DNA of 64,000 nucleotides from Acetobacter nitrogenifigens DSM 23921 = NBRC 105050 (lineage in GTDB: Bacteria > Pseudomonadota > Alphaproteobacteria > Acetobacterales > Acetobacteraceae), in assembly GCF_000429165.1 (NCBI RefSeq), contig NZ_AUBI01000002.1:186001-250000 (forward strand). Direction: 5' to 3'. The translations under genes and the position numbers were made by a program. Positions 46,329 to 56,758 of this stretch are shown here, one piece after another; within the stretch, counting starts at the first letter, position 1; each line of letters opens with the position of its first letter. The notes below the pieces were generated by a model. It made no database searches. It was given only the letters and a program-made list of their open reading frames with translations, and had not been told where the DNA came from.

Positions 46329-48107
46329 ATGACTCCGATACGGTGGTTGATCGTTCTGATCCTGAGCATCGGCGTCTTTCTTTTTAGCACGGTCGTGTCG
46401 ACGCATGACGCGCTGGCGGTTCTGTATGTCCTGTGCATCCTGTTCATCGCCGAAGCTGGCAGCGCCCGCACTATCGTAGCCGCCGGAGCAACCTATTCGA
46501 CGTTGGCGGTGATCTCCTTTCTGATCAAACATTACGGAGAATCTTTCAACAGCGCCTATATCCGGCTCGGCATCAGCCTGGTCGCGATTATGGTCGCAAC
46601 CTTCCTGTCACGTCGCGCACAGGCGGGACGTTCCCGGCTCTCGGAACAGAGCCTGTGGCTGGCTCTCACGCACGATACGGTCATCATCCGGGACAACGAC
46701 GACAGGATCATCGACTGGAACGAAGGCGCGACCCGTCTTTACGGCTGGTCGAGAGACGAAGCTCTGGGCAAGAAAGTCCAGTCGCTGCTCAAGACATCTT
46801 TCCCCGCGACAAGCGCCCCCCGCCTTGCGCCGGGCGCGCTGTGGTCCGGAGAAATTACGCGGCTGGATAGGGACGGCCGCCCCATGATCCTCACCAGCAC
46901 ATGGATGGGAAAAGTGGGCGAATATGGCGGCGAAGGGGGCGTGATCGAACTCAGCGCCGACCTCACGCAGGAACGTCTCGCACAGGCCGGGCGCATGGAA
47001 TCGGAAAGCCGTTACAAGGCGATTTTCAACGGCGCAGGCGTGCCGATTTTCGAATTATCGACCGACTCCCACGGAGCAGACGCCATCGTGCTGGCGCAGA
47101 ACGAAGCCGCCGACCGTCTTGTCGGCCCGAAAGTAGCCTACGCCGCCGATCTTACGAAGATCCTTGATGACGAAGGCCGCCGACTGTTCCGCGACGCTAT
47201 TATTCGCGCGCTCGCCGAAGGCGTCCGGCAGGAACTGTCATGCACGGTCATGCCAAGGGAATCCTGCCAGAGAGACGTGGCGTTCACCGTCAGCCATGGC
47301 GCGCAATACGGAGAAAGCCACACGATCCTCGTCACCGCAGTGGATATGACCGAACGCAATCAGGCGCGCACGAGGGTAGAACAGATGCAAACAGACCTCG
47401 CGCACGCATCCCGCATCTCCGCCCTTGGACAGATGACGGCGGTCGTGGCGCATGAGATTAATCAGCCTCTTATGGCGACAGTGACTTTCGCCCGCTCCGG
47501 GCGGCGCTGGCTTCGTCGCGACACGCCTGATCTGGATGAGGTAGGGCGGTGTCTGGACGGCATCGTCAGCACGGGGGAACGAGCCGCGCGTGTGGTCGAA
47601 CGTATCCGCGCCATGAGCCGCCGCCAGACGCCGGAACATGAAAAACTCTCTCTTGCGAACGTCATTACAGAGACTGTCGAAATTCTCTCGTCCGAATTTC
47701 AACGCTACGGCGTCCGCGCCGAGAACCACGTCACCGCGCCGGATTTGTATTTCGTCGGCGACAGGGTGCAGATTCACCAGGTGCTGGTGAACGTCATGTT
47801 AAACGCTGCCCAGGCCATGAGCGCAGTCTCCGACCGTCCACGAAATCTTATACTAAGTGCCGCGAAAGATGTATCGCGAGCGAGCCTAACGCTGACCGTT
47901 GAAGACAGCGGAACGGGTTTCCCGCCAGAACTTCTGGAAGATGGCGTCGCTCCGTTCATAAGCAGCAAGGAAGGCGGCGTAGGGCTGGGCCTTTCTGTGT
48001 CGAGAACAATCATGGAAACGCATGAAGGACGCCTTGGCGTGAAAAATCGTCCCGAGGGAGGAGCGTCCGTCGAACTTCAATGGCCTTCAACGGAGGAATC
48101 TCGATGA
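46329..48107 (+). CDS. membrane-bound PAS sensor histidine kinase
   Basis: A sensor kinase of about 592 residues. Four hydrophobic segments lie in the first 100 residues (starting WLIVLILSIGVFLFS). Two PAS-type domains follow: one containing IIDWNEGATRLYGWSRDEALG and a second, more divergent, from about residue 230. The H-box is ALGQMTAVVAHEINQPL, the N-box NVMLNAAQAM, and the G-boxes VEDSGTGFP and GVGLGLSVSRTIMETHEG. This arrangement resembles FixL/DctB-type kinases. No conserved heme ligand was identified in the PAS domains, so an oxygen-sensing role is not claimed. ATG 46329 precedes the first helix; the frame runs back to 46182. The response regulator overlaps its stop. Confidence 0.85.
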   Translation: MTPIRWLIVLILSIGVFLFSTVVSTHDALAVLYVLCILFIAEAGSARTIVAAGATYSTLAVISFLIKHYGESFNSAYIRLGISLVAIMVATFLSRRAQAGRSRLSEQSLWLALTHDTVIIRDNDDRIIDWNEGATRLYGWSRDEALGKKVQSLLKTSFPATSAPRLAPGALWSGEITRLDRDGRPMILTSTWMGKVGEYGGEGGVIELSADLTQERLAQAGRMESESRYKAIFNGAGVPIFELSTDSHGADAIVLAQNEAADRLVGPKVAYAADLTKILDDEGRRLFRDAIIRALAEGVRQELSCTVMPRESCQRDVAFTVSHGAQYGESHTILVTAVDMTERNQARTRVEQMQTDLAHASRISALGQMTAVVAHEINQPLMATVTFARSGRRWLRRDTPDLDEVGRCLDGIVSTGERAARVVERIRAMSRRQTPEHEKLSLANVITETVEILSSEFQRYGVRAENHVTAPDLYFVGDRVQIHQVLVNVMLNAAQAMSAVSDRPRNLILSAAKDVSRASLTLTVEDSGTGFPPELLEDGVAPFISSKEGGVGLGLSVSRTIMETHEGRLGVKNRPEGGASVELQWPSTEESR

Positions 48108-48718
48108 CGATGCGTGGCCGGGTGCATGTCGTCGACGACGACGCGGATGTTCGCGGCTCCCTCGACAGCCTGCTTCGTTCGGAAAATTTCGAGATTTTCC
48201 TGCACGAAAATTCTTCTGTCTTTCTCGACGCCTACGACCCGCTCACCCCCGCCTGCCTGCTGCTGGATATAAGGCTGGAAAAAGAAGACGGTCTGGAGGT
48301 GCAGGAGAGGCTTCTTGCTGAGGATATCCTTCTGCCGGTCGTCATCATGACCGGACATGGCGACGTTCCCTCCGCCGTGCGCAGCATGAAGCAGGGAGCT
48401 GTGGATTTTCTCAGCAAGCCGTTTTCCGACGACGCTCTTCTTGCAGCTCTGGACAAGGCGCTTTCCGCCGACCGGGAAAGACTGCGCGCCCAGAGCAGCC
48501 GCAGCGCCCTCGACGCGCTTTACGCGACGCTGACCCCCCGCGAAAAAGACGTGGCGGCGCTGGCGGTTTCCGGCCTGATGAACAAGCAAATCGCGGCTGA
48601 ACTCGGCATCGAGACCATCACGGTCAAGGTTCACCGGGGAAAGGTGATGCGCAAGATGGAGGCCAGATCGCTGGCCGACCTGGTGCGTATGCTGGAGGCT
48701 CTGGGAGTTCGCAGGTGA
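48104..48718 (+). CDS. FixJ/NarL-type response regulator
   Basis: A 204-residue DNA-binding regulator. The receiver domain has the acidic pocket VDDDAD near residues 10-15, the phospho-acceptor Asp55 in LLLDIRL and the conserved lysine in FLSKPF. The C-terminal LuxR-type helix-turn-helix reads LTPREKDVAALAVSGLMNKQ, IAAELGIETITVKVHR. The ATG at 48104 overlaps the kinase stop as ATGA with GGAGG upstream, so the pair is co-translated. It is FixJ-like in architecture; target genes are unknown and no fix or nif genes lie nearby. Confidence 0.9.
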   Translation: MTMRGRVHVVDDDADVRGSLDSLLRSENFEIFLHENSSVFLDAYDPLTPACLLLDIRLEKEDGLEVQERLLAEDILLPVVIMTGHGDVPSAVRSMKQGAVDFLSKPFSDDALLAALDKALSADRERLRAQSSRSALDALYATLTPREKDVAALAVSGLMNKQIAAELGIETITVKVHRGKVMRKMEARSLADLVRMLEALGVRR

Positions 48719-48827
48719 TGTAGGGCTTCGATGCGTCAGCGCCACACCGTGGCGAAGGGCATGACAGGCATTGGGGGAAGCAGAACGTCGGCTATTGCGT
48801 AAAAATCATGAAAAGTTCATGCCTCCC

Positions 48828-49745
48828 CTACCTTGGGGAAATCCATTCGCTTTTCTGACACGTCATAATATGCTCCGACCAGTCCATGAATGCTCGGACA
48901 CGTGGCGCAAGATGTCGACGGGCCGGATACATGATCGAAAGCGGTCGACGCAACTTCCGCTCTTCGGGCAAGACCTCGACAAGCTTTCCCGTTTCGAGGT
49001 GATCCGCCATGCAGGCGCCGGGACCTTGTGCAAGCCCCATTCCGGCCAGCGCAGAAGCAATGAACGCTTCTGTGTCGTTTACCAGCACGCCGCTTTTGAG
49101 CGTAATTTCGCGAACCCCATCGCGATCGGGTATCTGCCAAGGCATCGCTCGATGACCTCGGCCAGAAAAATAATTAACAGCACGGTGATTAACGAGATCA
49201 GAAAAGGTTTTAGGAAAACCATACCTTGCGAGATACTCTGGCGATCCACAAATCGCTATTGTCATCTGCGCGATAACTCGGCTTACCATACTAGATTCAG
49301 GTAATTTTCCGAGACGAATTACACAATCCACTCCGTCGGCCAGTAAGTCGACTGGCTGATCGCTAACTCCCAAAATAATTTCTATATCTGGATAAGCTCG
49401 AATGAAGTCCGGGAGCGCAGGAATAATAAAAGGCTTAGCAATCGCCACAGGTATGTCGACTCGCAACCTGCCGTGCGGGCGCTCGCCTGAGCTACCGAAT
49501 AGACCTTGCACGTCATCGACGTCAGCAAGCAGATGTATGGCCCGCTCATAAAGCTGCTCTCCTTCACCTGTGAGCAAAACGCGTCTGGTGGTCCGGTGCA
49601 GAAGACGCACTCCGACACTGTCTTCCAGGGCGTTAATCGCGCTTGTCACACCGGGACGTGTCAGCCGCAAAGCTTCCGCAGTCCGGGCAAAGCTGCGATG
49701 CTCTGCGACACCGACGAAGATGCGAAGCTGTTGAATAAAATCCAT
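48828..49745 (-). CDS. LysR family transcriptional regulator
   Basis: A 305-residue LysR protein with an N-terminal winged helix (FARTAEALRLTRPGVTSAIN near residues 20-40, RLLHRTTRRVLLTGEG near 49-64) and a C-terminal effector domain from about 92. The start ATG at 49745 gives the usual MDFIQQLRIFVGVAEHRS. Subgroup motifs such as GRLRVDIPVA and the YPD-I segment place it near the CrgA/AaeR-like group. It is divergent from a quinone oxidoreductase gene 151 bases away, the normal arrangement for a LysR regulator and its target. The inducer is unknown; it probably regulates that neighbour. Confidence 0.88.
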   Translation of the reverse strand: MDFIQQLRIFVGVAEHRSFARTAEALRLTRPGVTSAINALEDSVGVRLLHRTTRRVLLTGEGEQLYERAIHLLADVDDVQGLFGSSGERPHGRLRVDIPVAIAKPFIIPALPDFIRAYPDIEIILGVSDQPVDLLADGVDCVIRLGKLPESSMVSRVIAQMTIAICGSPEYLARYGFPKTFSDLVNHRAVNYFSGRGHRAMPWQIPDRDGVREITLKSGVLVNDTEAFIASALAGMGLAQGPGACMADHLETGKLVEVLPEERKLRRPLSIMYPARRHLAPRVRAFMDWSEHIMTCQKSEWISPR

Positions 49746-49896
49746 GCTCAGCATCTTAATTGTTATCGATAGGCATAACAATGAAATCAGGATATCGACG
49801 GTTCCGACCCAGGAATGACGCGCCTAGATATGTGCGGGATGACGGCGTACGCCGCCACATTTTCTGACTCTACGTCCTGAGAGGAGAAAACGCGCC

Positions 49897-50886
49897 ATGT
49901 CACGTGTTGTCCGTTTCCATGAGTTTGGTGATGCAGATGTTTTGCATATCGAGGACATCGACGTTGCGCCGCCAGCTGCCGATGAAATCCGGATCGCCGT
50001 CGAGGCGATCGGGTTAAACCGCGCCGAAGTGATGTTCCGGCGGAACGCCTATGTCCAGAAAGCGGTATTTCCGAGCCGACTCGGCTATGAAGCTGCGGGC
50101 ATAGTCGAGGCACTTGGAGACAACGTTACCGGGTTTTCCATCGGTGATGCGGTCAGCGTCATTCCGACCGAAGACATGGCCCGCTGGGGTACGTATGGGG
50201 AACTTATCAACATCCCAGCCCGCCACGTCGTGAAGCATCCCGCCAATCTGTCCTTCGCTCAGGCGGCCGCTTCATGGATGATGTATATCACAGCCTGGGG
50301 CGCGTTGATTGAGCAGGCGAAGCTGACAAGCGAGGATTTCGTGATCGTCTCAGCAGCGTCAAGCAGTGTCGGCATAGCGTCATTTCAGATTGCTCATGCC
50401 GTGGGAGCCAAGGTCATTGCGACGACGCGAACTAGCGCAAAACGTCAGGCATTGCTCGATGCTGGTGCTGATCACGTCATCGCCACGGCAGAAGAAGATC
50501 TGGTCACAACTGTCATGGCACTCACGAAGGGTAAGGGCGCGCGCGTCGTATTCGATCCTATCGGCGGGCCGGAAATCGCCATTTTGACAGAAGCAATGGC
50601 TCGCCGAGGCATTCTGCTCGAATATGGCGCCCTTAGTCCGGATACGGGGATATTCCCGCAATTCACAGTTCTCGGCAAAAGCCTTACTTTAAAGGGCTAT
50701 CTCTACAATGAAATAGTCGATGATGACGATATGCTTGCGCGCGCAAAGACATTCATTCTTTCTGGCCTTGGAAACGGCTCCCTGAACCCGTTGATCTCGA
50801 AAACTTTTCCTTTCGATGAGATTCAAAATGCCACTCGCTTTCTTGAGTCAAACGAACAGATTGGAAAGATCGTCGTCATCGTCTGA
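49897..50886 (+). CDS. zinc-independent quinone oxidoreductase-like MDR protein
   Basis: A 329-residue medium-chain dehydrogenase/reductase-superfamily protein. The GroES-like N-terminal domain includes IGLNRAEVMFRRN near residues 38-50 and LGYEAAGIVEALGDNVTGF. The nucleotide-binding domain has VIVSAASSSVGIASFQIAH near 150-168, a variant of the AAxGGVG fingerprint that favours NADPH. The cysteine ligands of structural and catalytic zinc are absent, so it is not an alcohol dehydrogenase of the zinc type. It could reduce a quinone or an alpha,beta-unsaturated carbonyl. The divergent LysR gene probably controls it. Confidence 0.82.
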   Translation: MSRVVRFHEFGDADVLHIEDIDVAPPAADEIRIAVEAIGLNRAEVMFRRNAYVQKAVFPSRLGYEAAGIVEALGDNVTGFSIGDAVSVIPTEDMARWGTYGELINIPARHVVKHPANLSFAQAAASWMMYITAWGALIEQAKLTSEDFVIVSAASSSVGIASFQIAHAVGAKVIATTRTSAKRQALLDAGADHVIATAEEDLVTTVMALTKGKGARVVFDPIGGPEIAILTEAMARRGILLEYGALSPDTGIFPQFTVLGKSLTLKGYLYNEIVDDDDMLARAKTFILSGLGNGSLNPLISKTFPFDEIQNATRFLESNEQIGKIVVIV

Positions 50887-50945
50887 CACCCGAGATGTCA
50901 GCTTCAAGGACAAGGCAGGCGTATTCAAACACACCATAACCCCAT

Positions 50946-50980
50946 AAAAAAAGCCCACGACGCAGCAAAGCGTCGCAGGC
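50946..50980 (-). terminator. rho-independent terminator after ilvC
   Basis: On the minus strand, arms GCCTGCGACGC and GCGTCGTGGGC (50970-50980 and 50953-50963) form a stem with two mismatches around a six-base loop, followed by a run of seven T (50952-50946). It is 47 bases after the ilvC stop. Confidence 0.82.
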
Positions 50981-51026
50981 CGGACAACCACGGGGAAGAG
51001 CGCCGCCCTTCCCCGCCGCGTATGTC

Positions 51027-52073
<1,047 letters not shown>

Positions 52074-52127
52074 TCACGAGGCGGCGCAGGGAACGCGTCC
52101 CGCGCCGTCAGTCGTATGGGTGTATCC

Positions 52128-52688
52128 TCAGAGCGAGCGCGGCCCTCTGGTCAGGGCGGCGACGCCGGTGCGGGAAACCTCGGCCAGCCCGAGCGGGCGC
52201 ATCAGCTCGACAAAACTGTCCAGCTTTTCCGATGCGCCTGTCAGCTCGAACACGAACGAACTTGCGGTGGTGTCGACGGCGCGGGCGCGGAACGCCTCGG
52301 CGATGCGCAACGCTTCCGTGCGCGCCTCTCCGGTGGAGACCACCTTCACCAGAACCATCTCGCGGGCGATGTGCGGGCCAAGCGTCGTCAGGTTGGCGAC
52401 GCGGCAGACAGGCACAAGGCGATCGAGCTGCGCGCGAATCTGCTCGATGATCGCGGGCGTGCCGGAGGTGACGATGTTGATGCGCGAACGGGCGCCGTCA
52501 TCTTCGACCGGAGCCACGGTCAGGCTCTCGATGTTGTAGCCACGGCCGGAGAAAAGACCGACCACGCGGGCGAGAACGCCGCTTTCATTGTCGACCAGCA
52601 CGGAAATCACCGCGCGGTATTCGTCGTTGTCACGTCCGGAAGGAGAGGTGGAGGTCGTCGCTGACGACGCCCCTGCTGCGTGTTTCAT
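52128..52688 (-). CDS. ilvN: acetolactate synthase small (regulatory) subunit
   Basis: Regulatory subunit that binds valine and confers feedback inhibition on the large subunit. The 186-residue protein has the ACT domain AVISVLVDNESGVLARVVGLFSGRGYNIESLTV near residues 26-58, the typical IlvN/IlvH pattern, and a second C-terminal domain. The ATG at 52688 follows an alanine-rich leader of about 20 residues; the frame upstream lies partly in the ilvB-ilvN gap. It lies 162 bases after ilvB and 75 before ilvC. Confidence 0.93.
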   Translation of the reverse strand: MKHAAGASSATTSTSPSGRDNDEYRAVISVLVDNESGVLARVVGLFSGRGYNIESLTVAPVEDDGARSRINIVTSGTPAIIEQIRAQLDRLVPVCRVANLTTLGPHIAREMVLVKVVSTGEARTEALRIAEAFRARAVDTTASSFVFELTGASEKLDSFVELMRPLGLAEVSRTGVAALTRGPRSL

Positions 52689-52850
52689 CGTTTTGATCCG
52701 CGATCCGCCCCGCGACGAGAATTGATGGCCTGTACTCGCCACGGCGGCAAAAGAAAAGGGCGTCCCGGCGCGGAAACCTGCCACGCGCGGGAGGGAAGCC
52801 CGGCGGCGACGGCCCAGAACCGACGCCGCCAGGCGATGCCTGCGACTGTG

Positions 52851-54668
52851 TCAGACGAGCATCTTGCCCTCGTTCGTCACGACAGCGCCCTGCGCCTCCT
52901 GCTCCGGCCCAAGGATCATTTCGTTGTGAGCGGCGCCCGACGGGATCATCGGGAAGCAGTTCTCGCCCTCGGCCACGCACAGATCGACCACCACAGCGCC
53001 GTCATGCGCCAGAGCCGCGCGGATGGTGTCGTCGAGTTCCGCCATCGTGCGGGCGCGGAAGCCTTTCGCGTGGAAACTTTCGGCCAGCTTCACGAAATCA
53101 GGGAGCGCAGAGCTGTAGCTTTCTGAATACCGCGAACCGTGCAGAAGTTCCTGCCACTGCCGCACCATGCCCATATACTGGTTGTTGATGATGAACAGCT
53201 TCACCGGCAGGCGGTACTGCGCGATCGTGCCCAGTTCCTGAATGTTCATCAGGGTGGAGGCCTCTCCCGCAACGTCGATGATCAGCGCATCCGGATGTGC
53301 GAGTTGCGCGCCGACCGCCGCTGGCAGGCCGTAACCCATCGTGCCGAGCCCGCCGGAGGTCAGCCAGCGGTTCGGCTGCTCAAACTTGAAGAACTGCGCC
53401 GCCCACATCTGATGCTGACCGACTTCGGTGGACACGTAAGTGTCGCGCCCCGTCTCAAGCGCCAGTTCGTAAATGCGCTGGATAGCCTTCTGCGGCTTGA
53501 TGATCGCGTCGGGCGCCGGGTCCTGCGTGAAGCGCAGGCAATCCAGCGCGCGCCATCCCTCAATATGTTCCCACCAGTTCTTCAGCGCATCGGCGTCGGG
53601 CGCCGGGCCCTCGGCCCGCTCCCATTCCTCGATCATCGCTGCGATCGTCCGACCGGCGTCGCCGATGATCGGGATATCGACCTGAATGATCTTGTTGATC
53701 TGCGACGGGTCGATATCCGCGTGAATCTTGAAGGAACGCGGGGAGAACGCGTCGACGCGGCCCGTCACGCGATCGTCGAAACGCGACCCCAGGGCAATCA
53801 GCACGTCGCAATCATGCGTGGCGAGATTCGCCTCGTAAGTTCCGTGCATGCCGAGCATGCCGACGAATTGCGGGTCGCTGGAAGGAAACGCGCCAAGGCC
53901 CATCAGCGTGGACGTGCAGGGGAAGCCGGTCATGTGCACAAGGCGCCCCAGCGCCTCGCACGCTTCCGGTCCCGCGTTGATCACGCCGCCGCCCACATAG
54001 AACAGCGGACGCTTGCCGCGGCGCATCGCCGCGACCGCTTCACGCACTGCCTCGCGGTCAGGCTCAACGCGCGGCTGATAGGAACGACGGCCCTGCGTCG
54101 AAGGCGGCGCATAAGGCGCCGGACCGACGGTGATGTTCTTCGGCAGGTCGATCAGAACCGGACCCGGCCGACCGGAGCGGGCGATCTCGAACGCCTCGTG
54201 CACCGTGCGGGCCAGATCTTCCGGCTTCTTCACGAGATAATTGTATTTCGTCGCGGGGCGCGTGATGCCGGTCGTATCGGCTTCCTGAAACGCGTCGTTG
54301 CCGATCAACTGCACCGGCACCTGTCCCGAAAGACACACCAGCGGCACGGAATCCATCAGCGCGTCGAGCAACCCCGTCACGGCGTTGGTCGCGCCCGGTC
54401 CGCTGGTCACCAGCACGACGCCCACGCGGCCTGTCGAACGGGCGTAACCCTCCGCCGCATGGACGGCGGCCTGCTCGTGGCGGACCAGAATGTGGCGAAT
54501 GCGATCCTGCTGAAACAGGGCGTCGTAAATCGGAAGGACCGCACCGCCAGGATATCCAAAGACGACCTCGACGCCCTGCTCCTCAAGCGCGCGCAAAAGC
54601 ACTTCGGCGCCGGAGAGCGTCGTGCTTGCGTTGGGCTGGGCGGCGGTCGTCTGAGTGGCGGCGTTCAT
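52851..54668 (-). CDS. ilvB: acetolactate synthase large (catalytic) subunit
   Basis: Thiamine-diphosphate enzyme joining two pyruvates, or pyruvate and 2-ketobutyrate; 605 residues. The catalytic glutamate is in RHEQAAVHAAEGYAR near residues 63-77. VFGYPGGAVLPIYDAL near 35-50, VTSGPGATNAVTGLLDAL near 86-103 and the C-terminal TPP motif GDGA...-NN, here DVAGEAS...IINNQYMGMV, are visible. The ATG at 54668 follows a GGGGGAG ribosome site. It is first in ilvB-ilvN-ilvC. I see no BCAA-rich leader peptide in the 137 bases upstream. Confidence 0.93.
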   Translation of the reverse strand: MNAATQTTAAQPNASTTLSGAEVLLRALEEQGVEVVFGYPGGAVLPIYDALFQQDRIRHILVRHEQAAVHAAEGYARSTGRVGVVLVTSGPGATNAVTGLLDALMDSVPLVCLSGQVPVQLIGNDAFQEADTTGITRPATKYNYLVKKPEDLARTVHEAFEIARSGRPGPVLIDLPKNITVGPAPYAPPSTQGRRSYQPRVEPDREAVREAVAAMRRGKRPLFYVGGGVINAGPEACEALGRLVHMTGFPCTSTLMGLGAFPSSDPQFVGMLGMHGTYEANLATHDCDVLIALGSRFDDRVTGRVDAFSPRSFKIHADIDPSQINKIIQVDIPIIGDAGRTIAAMIEEWERAEGPAPDADALKNWWEHIEGWRALDCLRFTQDPAPDAIIKPQKAIQRIYELALETGRDTYVSTEVGQHQMWAAQFFKFEQPNRWLTSGGLGTMGYGLPAAVGAQLAHPDALIIDVAGEASTLMNIQELGTIAQYRLPVKLFIINNQYMGMVRQWQELLHGSRYSESYSSALPDFVKLAESFHAKGFRARTMAELDDTIRAALAHDGAVVVDLCVAEGENCFPMIPSGAAHNEMILGPEQEAQGAVVTNEGKMLV

Positions 54669-54774
54669 TGTCCTCTGGCTCCCCCGACGTTCGACGGCGC
54701 ATCTGATCGCGCTGACGTTCATTCGGTATCTGGCCCGGCGCGCCGCTCCATCCGGCAGCGCCCTGGCGATTTGA

Positions 54775-54795
54775 CCTGCCGGAAAACCCGGCAGG
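54775..54795 (-). terminator. hairpin between miaA and ilvB
   Basis: CCTGCCGG (54775-54782) and CCGGCAGG (54788-54795) form an eight-base stem around a short loop, 11 bases after the miaA stop. It has no T-run after it on the minus strand. It may stop miaA transcripts or reduce read-through into ilvB. Confidence 0.5.
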
Positions 54796-54805
54796 GAGCG
54801 CGGGT

Positions 54806-55831
54806 TTAACCCTGCTCCCCGGCCGCGTCAATCGCCTCTTTCGCAAAAGATACAATCGACGTTATTTTTCTTTCCATAAATTGCGTCTCATCGCCAATTC
54901 TCTTTTCGATTGTAATCACGTCACCTTCACCCGCCAGAGCGTGATGGTTGAACCACGTGGCCTGACGCCTCGTGTAGCGCCCCGTAGCCAGCACGGCGCG
55001 GTCGCGGGCTTCAGTCACGTCGAACTCGCCCCGCAGCATCGCCGTCAGTTCCGGCACGCCATGCGCACGCATGACCGGGCAGGACGGATCGAGTCCAAAA
55101 GAAAGCAGGCGCTGCACTTCCTCCACCGCTCCAGCGGCAATCATCATGTCGAACCGCCGGGCGATGGCGGCGCGAAGCTCGCTGCGGTCCGGGTGCAGCC
55201 GCACCGCAAGGAAACGGCACTCCGCGGCAGGCAGGCCGGGCTGACGTCGCCACCAGGCGAGGCCGTGCCCTGTCGAGCGCCAGACCTCCCACGCGCGCGC
55301 CAGACGCTGCGCGTCGGTCGGACGCAACTCCCCGCCGGTTTCCGGATCGACCTCAAGGAGGCGCTCATGCAGCGCCGCCGGTTCAAGCGCGAGGCGGCGC
55401 GCCTCCTCGCGCGCCTCCGCCGTCGGCGCAGGCACTTCGGCGAGCCCCTCGATCAGCGCGCGCAGATACATGCCCGTGCCGCCGCACAACACGGGCGTCC
55501 GGCCTTCGGCCCAGGCGGCCTCCATGGCGGCAAGCGCTTCGGCCCGCCACCACGCGACGCTGCCGACATCCGTGGCGGGCAGCACTCCGTACAGCCGATG
55601 TGGAACCCGCGCCTCTTCTTCGGGCGTCGGACGAGCAGTCAGAATGTGGAGTTCACGATAGACCTGCATCGAGTCCGCGTTGATCACGACGCCCGGCAAT
55701 CGCTCCGCAACGCCAAGCGCCAGTGCGGATTTGCCCGAACAGGTCGGCCCGGCGACGATCAGCGCGACGCGCGACCGCGATCCAGAGCCATCCGACCGCA
55801 AAACGTTCTCGGGTTTGTCGCCTTGCCTCAC
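54806..55831 (-). CDS. miaA: tRNA dimethylallyltransferase MiaA
   Basis: Adds a dimethylallyl group to A37 of tRNAs reading UNN codons. The 341-residue protein has the P-loop AGPTCSGKSAL near residues 27-37, the NADSMQVYRELHILTARP segment near 50-67, GGTGMYLRALIEGL near 116-129 and the C-terminal GRYTRRQATWFNHH motif, in which the family usually has R-x-YAKRQxTWFRN. It is divergent from serB with 30 bases between starts and is followed by ilvB on the same strand after 137 bases, so a transcript running into ilvB is possible. Confidence 0.93.
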   Translation of the reverse strand: MRQGDKPENVLRSDGSGSRSRVALIVAGPTCSGKSALALGVAERLPGVVINADSMQVYRELHILTARPTPEEEARVPHRLYGVLPATDVGSVAWWRAEALAAMEAAWAEGRTPVLCGGTGMYLRALIEGLAEVPAPTAEAREEARRLALEPAALHERLLEVDPETGGELRPTDAQRLARAWEVWRSTGHGLAWWRRQPGLPAAECRFLAVRLHPDRSELRAAIARRFDMMIAAGAVEEVQRLLSFGLDPSCPVMRAHGVPELTAMLRGEFDVTEARDRAVLATGRYTRRQATWFNHHALAGEGDVITIEKRIGDETQFMERKITSIVSFAKEAIDAAGEQG

Positions 55832-55861
55832 ACCGCCATCCCTGCCACACGCATTTTTACC

Positions 55862-56758
55862 ATGGACTTCATTATGACTCTGGTCGCCGACCGGCGGACG
55901 ACCGCTCTCTCCACCGCCGACATCGACACCGCCCTTGCTCTCAGCGAAGGGCGCAGGGACCGCACCCTGTCAGCCGAAGAGGCGGAGGACATCGCCTGCA
56001 CTCGCCTGTCAGCCGAACGTTTCGAGACGATTCGCGCCGCGCTGGCCTCCCGTCGGATCGACGTCCTGATGACGCCCGCCGACGGGCGGCGCAAGCAGCT
56101 TCTCGTTGCTGACATGGACAGCACGATGGTGGCGAACGAAACGCTGGACGACATCGCGGCCCATGCGGAGGCGTTGCGCCCCGGCGTCGGAGAGGACGTC
56201 GCCGCCGTCACCCGCCGGTCCATGAACGGCGAAATCGACTTCGCGACCGCGCTGCGCGACAGGGTGGCGGTGCTCGCCGGTCTGCCGTCCTCCCTGCTGG
56301 AAGAGGCGTGGGGGAGCCTGCGGCTGAATGAAGACGCACGCACGCTAGTCGCCACCATGAACGCGCACGGCGCACGCACAGCCCTCGTCTCAGGCGGCTT
56401 CACATTCTTCACCGCGCGGGTCGCGAAGCTGTGCGGTTTTTCGGAGCATCACGCCAACCGGCTGGTCGTAACTGGAGACCAACTGGACGGAACCGTGGAA
56501 GACCCCATCCTCGGCCCGGACGCCAAGCTGGCGCAATTGCGACGCCTGCTGGCTCTCGACGGGCGGCCGGACACCGCGGCCCTCGCCATCGGTGACGGGG
56601 CGAACGACTTGCCAATGTTGCGGGCGGCGGGCCTTGGCCTGGCGTTTCACGCAAAGCCCGTCGTGCGTCAGGAAATCGCCAACCGCATCGATTACACATC
56701 TCTGCGGACGGCCTTGTTCGCACAGGGATACGCAGCCTCCGATTTCGTTCTGGACTGA
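55862..56758 (+). CDS. serB: phosphoserine phosphatase SerB
   Basis: Last step of serine synthesis: hydrolysis of phosphoserine. The 298-residue HAD-family enzyme has the nucleophile motif VADMDSTMVANET (Asp84, Asp86) near residues 82-94, LVSGGFTFF as motif II and IGDGANDLPML as motif IV. The N-terminal 75 residues are a short helical/ACT-like region. ATG 55862 is preceded by no clear ribosome site; ATG 55874 (MTLVADRR) in the same frame is a realistic alternative. The start lies 30 bases from the divergent miaA. Confidence 0.9.
   Translation: MDFIMTLVADRRTTALSTADIDTALALSEGRRDRTLSAEEAEDIACTRLSAERFETIRAALASRRIDVLMTPADGRRKQLLVADMDSTMVANETLDDIAAHAEALRPGVGEDVAAVTRRSMNGEIDFATALRDRVAVLAGLPSSLLEEAWGSLRLNEDARTLVATMNAHGARTALVSGGFTFFTARVAKLCGFSEHHANRLVVTGDQLDGTVEDPILGPDAKLAQLRRLLALDGRPDTAALAIGDGANDLPMLRAAGLGLAFHAKPVVRQEIANRIDYTSLRTALFAQGYAASDFVLD

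Noticed and set aside
46329-48718. FixL/FixJ oxygen-sensing pair
   Set aside because: Architecture is similar, but I could not identify the heme-binding PAS histidine context, and there are no fix or nif genes nearby.
54669-54805. Possible attenuator with a leader peptide before ilvB
   Set aside because: A hairpin exists, but no short frame rich in Ile, Leu or Val codons and no T-run were found.
53139-54809. Long plus-strand frame (556 codons) opposite ilvB
   Set aside because: It is antisense to a clear acetolactate synthase gene. GC-rich third positions create long open antisense frames, and the translation is rich in Arg, His and Gln without known motifs.
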